From positions 21,859,845 to 21,923,844 of the forward strand of contig NC_045133.1 of assembly GCF_007655135.1 (NCBI RefSeq): a stretch of 64,000 nt of DNA, written 5' to 3'. The stretch comes from Punica granatum (Eukaryota > Streptophyta > Magnoliopsida > Myrtales > Lythraceae). Positions 55,289 to 64,000 of the stretch are shown here, piece by piece. A program made the position numbers and the translations under genes. The notes under the pieces are model-generated. The model did no database searches and was not told the DNA's origin. It saw only the letters and a program-made list of their open reading frames with translations. Position 1 is the stretch's first letter. Each line of letters begins with the position of its first letter.

Positions 55289-55965
55289 CTGCAATAATTT
55301 AGATACAGCCAAGAAAATTCAAGCATTCTATCAGTACTCAGACCTCAATAAAAACCAGGACAGCAGATATAATAATACATGTCACGAGATAAAATTTATT
55401 CTTGTAGCAAACCAGCAAGTTAAAAATCTCTATAAATAAAGTTTCTACATTCTGGAATCCAAGGGAAACTATGGCAGTAAATTCAAACTTCGGCCAACTC
55501 TCTTCCCCCGTCCCACTCCCCTCTTTGGTCGTATCAGGTACTAAGGAAGGAGTTTATTCAAAGGAAGATATCGGCGAGCGAAAATTGAACATTCAGTCAG
55601 ATCTTCAATCTAAGGAAAGGCTTTAAATGAGACCTACTTTTCCCCCCCTTTTATGGCCCGCTAAATGAAACCTACTTGAGTGAGCAACAAAATTGACAAA
55701 ATCGGGATAATCTAGTTGGTAAAGATCTCACATCAAGTTGAAGTGAACTAACCTTATAAGACCAACGATGGGAAAGTTTAGCCACTGCTTTCTTCAGCAA
55801 TCACAATTGCAAAATTGGAAAGAAAATGTCAGTGAACGTATGGCAGCAGTCACTAAGGTTCATGTGATTAGTCAACAGACCTTAGCGAAGAAGCTCGGAA
55901 AGGACGAAGACATGTGAAACACAATATCTATATATGAGACATGGTTAGATATTATTGCTCCAGGT
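55289..55965. repeat. Copy of 48407-48940
   Basis: Shares 'ttgaagtgaactaaccttat' and 'aacctacttgag' with 48830-48930, with an unmatched part from about 55770 to 55965 just before the JAC1 pseudogene. Confidence 0.6.
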
Positions 55966-58900
55966 TTTTTATCACCCAAAGAATCTCCCTTTGTCATCAA
56001 TTATTAATTAATGATCATTTAAAAAGGATACACCCGCCAAAACTGTCGACTTACAGAAGTGGAACATTTTGTTTTAACGATACGGGTTTTTAGTAATGAT
56101 TTGATGATAAAACGAAATATAATGGTCAAAGTTTGGGGTTAAAGTCGAAATAAATATTGGGATAATCTGATGGCAAGTGCAATGCTATGATAATGGCCAA
56201 ATGAAACATGGGGCGCTCGAGTCGATTGGGCTGCTTCTTCCTGGTAAATATTGAAAGTCGATAGGCCTAATGGTAGGCCTAAAGGAACAGGACATTACGA
56301 GCACACGATAATGTCTTCAGTTTCCCCCAGCTAATTGATCATAGCATTAGTCAATACAGTGCTTTGTGTTTGATATCCGCTGATTCATTAGCTGGGAGAT
56401 GCTTCGTTCTTTAACTTTAGACTGTCCTGATGTGTCACTTGCAGCCTTCCAGACACGTTGAGCAAGTCGGTGGACTCTCCAGCATTCGGCTCCACTGCCG
56501 GAACCGAGTACAAAGGTGCCGCTTCAAACTGGACAAGCCACATACATTCTCCGAAAATCTCTGTACTCTGATTCTCGAGCAGAACTGTCTAGGTCCATGA
56601 CGAGACCAGAAATAGCGGTACTCATTACCGTCCGAGCCCTTTGTCCCAGCAGTTCTCTATTGGAGCAGAGGAGGACTCTTCAGGCCTGATCAAACCTGAA
56701 AAGCCAGACAACCCAAAGAGCCCTTTGTCCCAGCAGTTCTATCTTGGAACAGAGGACTCTTCAGGCCAGATCAAACCTGAAAAGCCAGGCAACCCACAGA
56801 AGGATAAGGGCGATAAACAAGATGTAACGAGCAGTCCCCAGTTTCACTTCTCGATATATAAATGGGCTAGCAAAGGAATACCGTCAATGATGCCTCTAAG
56901 GAGAGTGAGCAGTTTGAGGTTGAGGAAGAAGAGCAAAATTGAAAGCCCAAGCTTTACTGAAAGGATGGAAACTAGAAGCGAGATATCAGAGTATCATTCT
57001 GCAACTCCGCTCAACGTCAGTTTCCCTTCGAATAGTAGAGAGGCGGAGAAATAGTCACTTCGTAACTTGAGCTCGAAAATCGAAGTGGAAGCATCCCAAT
57101 CTTCTGAGGATGAAGTACTTCCCTCTCAATATCAGGAAGCCGTGGCACGTGAATGGAACAGTACCATTGAAGATATTTCTGTTAGATCTACACCGACCAA
57201 CAATGATAGACAGTCTTCGAGTCCCTCTCTGTCTAACTCGAGACAGAGTTTAGAGAAGGAAATGCGTGGAGGGTTGCAAGAAGAAAGCAGGGCTGATTTG
57301 AAATCCCTGTGAACTTTCTTCTACAATAAAGATGAGCAAAGTAATGTGCTTCCTTTGGAAATTTTCCTTTTCCCGTCTGCTACTTTGTGATGAATATTTC
57401 TTCTTCCACTGCGGGTTACAGCAAGGATGTCATTGACAGAAAAACGGGACGAACAAGCAGGACGGAAAGAAGAAGTGCAGGGTGGGTTCTCTAAAAATGG
57501 TGATGCTGTTAAAGGTTTCCAGAGACGGAACAAAGAGATACTGGTTCAGAAAGGCAAAGTCGAGAAAGTTATCAAGAAAGGATCACCGAGGAGTTCAGAA
57601 GACGACACCGGGGAAAAAGGATCCAAAGGGAAGGTCAAAGAATTTATTTCAATCAGGAATCTAAGAGAGAGGAACTTCAGAAGCAACCCAACAAGAAAAT
57701 ATTCACAGAACTGTGGCCATAGATAAGAAAGTAACCATTACCCGGTCGGAGAAGCCCACAGATGCTTCCAACAAGGTACCGAGTATCCAAATATGTATAG
57801 AGTTTGGTACTTCTGCAGCAAACAATGTATAACTTAGCATGTAACTTCTTCTCAGGTAGTCGATCCTCATATAGAATCTCAGAAAGAATATGCTGCCTCA
57901 AATAATGCCAACGATTTATTCAGCGACACTTCTTCTGGTCAGAAGAATAACTCGGCATCAAGTACGGGTGAGCTATTCAAATTCGTCTGAGTTTTGTTTT
58001 GGATGGTATGATCATCCTGGTTGATTCAGTCACAAGCTGCAATTCATTTGCCTAAGCTTAATATGAAAGACATCTTCTGGCTTTTCAGAATCAGTTCCCG
58101 ATGACGCAAAAATTTCAGTTGAAGAAGCTGACGAATTGTCCTGTACTTATTTTACTGTACGTGTCATTACGAGGAATTACTTGAAACCTTCCCTACGCGA
58201 GAAGCTATAGATTTACACCTCCTTGCTCAATTTGAAATGTGCAACCTTGCAGATAAAAGGAATTACCCCAAGATGAGAATAAGCAAGGACAGGCTACTGA
58301 AGATCGCGAAGAAAACCAGCTAATGTTTTGTAGACTTTTCGACACATATATGCAGAGAAGGATCTCATGCAACACATATTGACTATACTCGTCCTTCGTG
58401 CAGGCTATAGATGATAAAATACGACAGTGGTCACGTGGGAAGGAAGGAAACATACGATCCCTCCTTTCAACTCTACAATACGTGAGTAGATTTGGCTCCA
58501 CTTCTCAATTTCTCCGCTCAATTGATCTTGGGTAAAATGATCATCTTGTGATTGCTTGGTGGGAAAATAAATTTTCTCAAAGACACGGTTAAAAGGTTTT
58601 CCTGTAATGATACCTCCTCAGTTTTATCGATCTTTCATGGGATATCTTCTTCACTTGTGTGATCAATCTAAGGGTTAGGTTGAAGTATACAGCTTTCGTT
58701 AGATGTAGCAGGCAGAGGTGGGAATGGTCAGTTTTTTCTGAAACTGAATAAAATTTTCTGCTCGGTTTCATTATCCAGGACAAAGTTCATATAGGAATTG
58801 TATAGGGACCGGACCATAAACGAATTTAATGAAAATCTGGAAGTGGGCAAATTTCTTCAATCCCTTTCTTCCGGTCTGGCTCCACTTTCGTGGCTTTCTA

Positions 58901-59526
58901 CTGATGGAGAACGGGTAAGAATCAGGTTTGGGTTCGGTTTTTGGCCAATAAGTGCACACTGGACTGTGATTCCAGTCGGTTTGATTTTCTATACAAGTCC
59001 AGTCCGGAACCTAATGAACAGACCTAGACCGTTTTGATCCAATTTCTGGTTCCCTAGTGATGGCAACAAAGAAAGAAGTCTGATCAAGCCATTCTTCATA
59101 TTTTTGACAATCATCAGAATGAGCTTGTTTTAATAGCTAAATGATACTTATCAAGTTATTAAGTTTTACGACTTAACGTGCAGGTTCTTTTGCCAGGGAG
59201 TGGGTGGAAGCCTGTTCCTCTTGTCGATATAATTGAAGTGCCTGCAGTAAAAAGAGCGTACCAGAGGGCTCTGCTGTATTTACACCCAGATAAGTTGCAG
59301 CAAAAGGGCGCAGCTCCACATCAGAAGTACATTGCTCAACAAGTTTTCGAAATATTGCAGGTAATGATAAGTAACTTCCATGAGTCAGAATATGTGTCGA
59401 GAAATAGTTCATTTTCGAACATTACGTAAATATCTTCTTGGCCTACATGCTGGAGTGATATAAACGCGTCTTCCCGATTGGCTGCAGGAAGCCTGGAATC
59501 ATTTCAATACGCTCGGCCCTCTGTAA
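55966..59526 (+). pseudogene. JAC1 copy B, lacking exon 1, multiple stops
   Basis: Homology with JAC1 starts within two bases of the exon 1 donor (34003 corresponds to about 55966), so exon 1 is absent. Exon 2 begins at 56445; stops occur near 56569, 56590, 57052 and 57309. A unit of about 84 bp is tandemly doubled (56633-56716, 56717-56797). Exon 3 lost part of its 3' end (about 57655-57675). Exon 8 (59184-59360) remains open and keeps His-Pro-Asp-Lys, but the Trp of 'Leu-Trp-Pro' is Leu. Exon 9 (59488-59526) is intact. Overall a pseudogene. Confidence 0.9.
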
Positions 59527-61045
59527 AAACTTTGGTTTCCCTCAGTAGTGCTTCAATGATCAATAGACCACTGTCATTGTTGATACATGGAATGGCACAA
59601 TGGAGGGTTGAGTCTAAATTGCGCTATAATCAGTTCATGTCGGTCTTTTCTTAAAAGCTCTACGAGGTATGAGAATATGTAATCGTCCTAGCCAAGACTA
59701 AATATATAATGATCCATCACAACAGAAAGTACCGAGCGCAGAACAGCGCAGGCACTTCTTTCATACTTATTTGAGTCTCATGTATATCCTTATGAACTCG
59801 TCATGAGATATTCTTCGAACTTCGAGGCGTAAGAAATTGGAAATCTAGGACCAATTTGAGTTTGTTTGTTGGTCTCTCTGTTGACCATTTCTAGTCCTAT
59901 TATACGATGATGGAAGATGAAGCTGGTTGCAGTGGGTTGATATTTCAGACAGGATCAATCATAATCATCGCCTAGTCTAATCACAATTATCGAACAATCA
60001 TGATGGGATGCAAATGAACAATCTTTGCTATTAATCCCGATTGTAAAGACTAGAACCGCTTCAAAAATGCTCGGTGAATGCAGCACCAAGATCGGTTGGA
60101 GAGGCTTGTCCAGGAAAATAGTTTAAATATTGGGGCTTCCACCAAATAACTAACATTTTTCAGCCGGAAACGTCTTGCCAATTCGGTTGCAGCTGTAGGC
60201 TACATCGGTATACCCGGCAGTGGAGTTAATTATGCATCGTGTACGATGCAAAGAAAATAGCCCACGCCACACATTCAGGATGGCCGGAATTGACCGGCAC
60301 GACCTGAGAAACCGGGTGAATCTACATCGACAGGGCCTGGGCCTCCGTACCAGACCCATCTAAAAATGGTTTTGACTGTTCCACACAGCCACACGCAGAG
60401 GTTCCCCACGGTAAAGACCGGGTCTGTCACAATAATATGGACAGACATCGACTGGAATCACGTTCTCCGCACATCTCGAAAGATTGGGATCCAGACTAGA
60501 AGGTCCACGAAGGAGCCTCAATATGAAGTCGGAATTACAAGAGCTGACCACAAGTTTAGATCAGAGCATCTACAAGTCTACCAAAAAATGGGGGTAAGGA
60601 AAAGTAATAGAGCACAAGTTTTTGGCCTATAGTTTCTATTTGCATTTATACTGTCAACATTCTACTCATCCAGTATTGCCATGGCCCTCTCATCGATGCG
60701 TACAGTATCACAGTAATCTGCATCAAAAGTCGAAACCAACAAAAAGAGGCAGCATTCCCGGAGGAGGCGATGAATGCTAGGGTAGCGAATTCTACGCGGA
60801 ACAAACGTCAGGAAAGAATTCTCGTTCTTCTATCACGGTTAGAGTCTATATAAACCAAATCTCATCAGTCAGACTTACGCGAACCTGCAGGAACAAGAAA
60901 TGAAAAAGGCTTCATTCAGATCGACTATGATCAATCGTCTTTCCATGGCAAATCACTAGGCAAGGTGCTATTACCAGAGAGGAAATCAAGATATTTCGTC
61001 TTCTCGCGCAATCCACTCTCTGATTTCTTCAGCCGCATCAGTTTC
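59527..61045. repeat. Downstream part of the 5-kb JAC1 duplication
   Basis: Matches 37537-39060 closely, up to the second copia element. Relative to the first copy it has an insertion of about 190 bp at 60115-60306 of unknown origin ('acatcggtatacccggcagt' inside). Confidence 0.85.
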
Positions 61046-62415
61046 TGTTGGGAATTGGTGTATGCCCTAGAGGCAATCTATCATCAGTTCTGTAATATGA
61101 CATGTATTTCATTATATTACGAGGCATATCTGTTATTGTGTAGATTGCGTTAAATATGATTTTATACAATAATGTCCTTGGAATAGTATGTTCAATAGGC
61201 ATCAAGTGTGACTTGATTGTGAGATCCTATAATTACTGAACATTATTCCTAAATGTCCATAGTCAAAGTATTATCGTTAATTAGGACAACGATAATACGG
61301 TTAGACTATTGTGGGTATTGATTGATGACCAAGTCTCACAGGTCATGGATATGGAGATATCAAATCACATCACATGTATACATTAAGAGTAATGTGTATT
61401 GGACTGATCCGCCATGAGATTGCTACATGGGTTGTTACGTGACTGTCATTAGCATATCTCAAAGTGACTATAATGTAATGGTCCTTTGACTTGAGGTCAC
61501 CATAGATTCCTACATGTAATGTCATATACTTTGATACTGTCAAACGCCACTGTAACAGGATGGTTATAAAGACAGTTATTGGGTATACCACAGAGTATGG
61601 AGAGGAATATGAGTGATCAAGATAGGATTTGTCCCTCCTACGAAACGGGAGCGATATCTCACGGCCACTTGGTGGTTAAGTCTAAAAGTGTATGCATACC
61701 CAAATGAGTCGATATAATGATATCGAGCTCATTTGTTCTGATAGACTTACCCGGTAAACCAAGAAAAAGAGATATTGAGCCATACAAGGATGTCATCGAC
61801 CATGCCTTGGGCTCAATAGAGATATAGAGGACAAAGGGATTATATTACACGGTAACGGAGGTCACAAGGTTCGTCGAGAAATTGACTTTCCGATTACTTG
61901 AGTAACAGTGATGCATTGCTAGATGCCACTCACTGTTTGTAATATTGAAATAGAGATTTTGATATTACTGTCAACGTAATTGGGAACCTACAGGGTCACA
62001 CACTACGACTAAATTGAAGAGATATCTTGAAACAAATAAAATCGTCTAATAGAGATTAGATGATTTATGGTGCGACCGATTAATCGGATATTTAATGAGA
62101 TTAAATTTATTGATTAATTAGACTCGATTTATTAGATTAAATGGACCTAATTGATGCACGATCAATATGGTGACACATGGCTTTTACGTGAATAGACATG
62201 TGTATGGACACATGTAATGTGGAAACCCAATTTGGGTTAGTCCCACATCGGCCAGGGACTTGAATTGTCCCCCCCCATATTGCTTATAAAAAGGGGGGCA
62301 ATGTGCATATATATATATAAATCAGCAGAGACATATATATATATGTGTGCTGCATATATATTTGCTAATATATATATATATATACACGTAGTGTATGCAT
62401 GTGTGTGCCTATAAG

Positions 62416-62447
<32 letters not shown>

Positions 62448-62746
62448 GAGTTGAATTGTTCAACTCAAATAAGGTCCATTAGTCTAATAAATTTCGGGTG
62501 TCGCATCGGGGTGTTTCTTTTGAGTGTTGGTCGCTAGCACCGCCGATCTCGAAAACTCGTCGACAAAGTCGGTGTGGATACCAGTAGAGGCGTCACGCGT
62601 GGGACGCTCGGTCGACAACTTTAAATATTCCAGGTACGCTTTTATTTACTCTTACTCTTCTAGTAGGTCTTGGAATTAGTTTCACGGGTAGGAAATTTTG
62701 AATTTCTGTTCATTTTTCGCTTCCGTTGCGCCCCGTGGAACTAGCA
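61046..62746 (+). repeat. 5' LTR of copia element 2
   Basis: TGTTGGG...CTAGCA borders, about 1701 bp, longer than the LTRs of element 1 because of (AT)n expansions at 62305-62450. USE-like GTCCCACATCG at 62240-62250 and TATAAAA at 62285-62291 are retained although the surrounding sequence has been replaced. Confidence 0.9.
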
Positions 62747-62748
62747 AT

Positions 62749-62760
62749 TGGTATCAGAGC
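62749..62760 (+). other. Primer-binding site of element 2
   Basis: TGGTATCAGAGC two bases after the LTR, as in element 1. Confidence 0.9.
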
Positions 62761-63447
62761 CTAGCTAGTTAGAATCTGAGTAGATAATAGCATAAAATAT
62801 GATTTTATGCTTGGTACTGGTATGATTATGTTTGATATTTGCGGTGCATGACTGTTAGACATGGACTATGTCCTAGTTGTGTTAGTATAATAGTTATACG
62901 TGTGGACTATTATGTAATAGTTACATAATAGTGTATAGTGAGATCGATTAAATGTTAATCAAATCCCTCAAAATATTAAGTCCATATCCTTCCACCGTGT
63001 AACGCTCGTCAAGACCAAGATCGATGAGTGTGTAGACCTTGCCTTCGTAGGATGCCCTTATCTATCCTAGTAAGACGTGGTGTTTACCAGTGGGTCGGAC
63101 TTAACTGAGCAAGCCTAATAGGATTAGGAGTTCAGAGGCATGTAGTTGGGCATCGATCTATAAGATAGATTTGAATAAGGAGTTATTCACTCAACTAATC
63201 AAGAGTTGCATGTGATGCAATTGGGAAAGTGAGTTCCCTACCTAAATAGCCAGTTCTGGGTGAATCAGCCCTCGCTGACTCAGAGCTTGGTGAGATTTGG
63301 ATCTTGAGCTACTATGAGAATGATATTCTCTGAATCAATGTTGAGGGTCATTGATTTGATATAAATAGTGGGAGCAATATTTATAAAGTCCTCATTAAAT
63401 ATTGATGTGTCATAATACTTATTTTGTATATTTCTATGGTAGTTACC

Positions 63448-64000
63448 ATGGCAGGGAGCACTTCTAGTACTTTCTGTTTGCGATCCGTCCTTGATAAGGA
63501 CAAACTGTCAGGGAATAATTTCCTTGGTTGGTATCGAAACTTGAGAATTGTTCTCACCCAAGAAAAGAAGCTATATGTCTTAGAGCAACCTCTTCTTGCG
63601 CCACCGCCTGACGATGCCCCCCAAGCTGAGAAAGATGCTTATAGTAAGCATCATGATGATGCCGTAAACGTCGGATGTCTCATGTTAGTCACCATGGACT
63701 CGGAGCTTCAGAAGCAACACGAGAACATGAAGGCGTACGATATGATCGTGCATCTCAGGCAGCTCTATCAAGAGCAGGCCCGACATGAGAGATTCGAGAT
63801 CTCTAAAGCACTTTTTCAGGCAAGGTTGACTGAGGGTAGCCCGGTGGGTCTTCATGTACTCAAGATGATTGGGTACGTTGAGACTCTGGGAAGACTGGGA
63901 TTTCCTCTTGGTCAAGAGTTGGCCACAAATTTAGTCCTACAGTCGCTGCCCAGCAGTTATAGTCAGTTCATTATGAGCTATAATATGAATGACTACAATA
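63448..64000 (+). CDS. Copia gag (partial, runs off the window)
   Basis: The ATG at 63448 is equivalent to 41944. The frame is open to the window end (about 184 codons) and differs from element 1 only by scattered substitutions such as Leu to Pro and Arg to Gly. No stop is seen, so element 2 may also be intact. Zinc knuckle and pol lie outside. Confidence 0.9.
   Translation, partial: MAGSTSSTFCLRSVLDKDKLSGNNFLGWYRNLRIVLTQEKKLYVLEQPLLAPPPDDAPQAEKDAYSKHHDDAVNVGCLMLVTMDSELQKQHENMKAYDMIVHLRQLYQEQARHERFEISKALFQARLTEGSPVGLHVLKMIGYVETLGRLGFPLGQELATNLVLQSLPSSYSQFIMSYNMNDYN

Larger units (their letters stand above)
61046..64000 (+). mobile_element. Second copia element of the same family, cut by window end
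   Basis: 5' LTR, primer-binding site, leader and gag start follow in the same order as in element 1. The insertion point corresponds to the uninterrupted site near 39053 of the first JAC1 block ('cagtttctt'), giving an empty-site control. The putative 5-bp target duplication would be 'gtttc' (61041-61045); the other side is outside the window. Confidence 0.9.

Noticed and set aside
1..64000. CRISPR arrays, bacterial operons, rRNA genes
   Set aside because: No regular spacer-repeat arrays, no ribosomal RNA sequence, and intron-rich genes show a plant nuclear origin.

Overview
This is plant nuclear DNA. It has many short introns with GT/AG borders, AT-rich intergenic DNA, CT-rich 5' leaders and abundant class I and II transposons. 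The four-gene order CYP721A, RRA, RRA, JAC1 matches, from memory, the Arabidopsis block At1g75130 to At1g75100, so the organism is a eudicot. I cannot name the species.

Layout. 1-1190 holds degenerate repeats and a MITE-like element. 1452-8555 is a 15-exon gene for a GH123/DUF4091-type protein. 9188-13139 is a four-exon cytochrome P450 (CYP721A-like) with a large foldback element in intron 2. 13.2-16.1 kb is a repeat-rich insert zone with a perfect-core hairpin and a Helitron-like end. 16351-17747 and 29671-32166 are tandem copies of an RRA-type GT77 arabinosyltransferase. They are separated by AT-rich DNA, a frame-broken hypothetical gene, a SINE-like element and two copies of a CACTA-type transposase fragment. 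33541-37536 is JAC1 (auxilin-like J-domain protein). Downstream, pieces of JAC1 and of a minus-strand lysophospholipid acyltransferase (LPEAT-like) gene recur several times. 39621-47533 is a complete, young Ty1/copia element inside an intron of the LPEAT-like gene. 49.9-51.4 kb is a direct duplication with Helitron-like ends, and 52088-53422 is an F-box gene. 53.8-61.0 kb contains two more JAC1-derived fragments, including a 5-kb copy that is a pseudogene. A second copia element of the same family starts at 61046 and runs off the window.

How the genes relate. RRA proteins act in the Golgi on extensin hydroxyproline arabinosides. JAC1 acts in light-driven chloroplast movement. CYP721A and the GH123-like protein have no function I can assign from sequence. 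I see no joint pathway; the grouping is inherited synteny. The right half is shaped by tandem duplication of the JAC1 3' region followed by copia insertions.

Most promising observations: snRNA-type upstream element plus TATA spacing conserved in the copia LTRs; a near-catalytically complete GH123 site in a plant gene; an 84-bp in-frame stem deletion in one RRA copy; a 75-bp in-frame intron in JAC1; and long foldback structures. Exon borders were set by eye from reading frame and splice consensus; no alignment or search was run.
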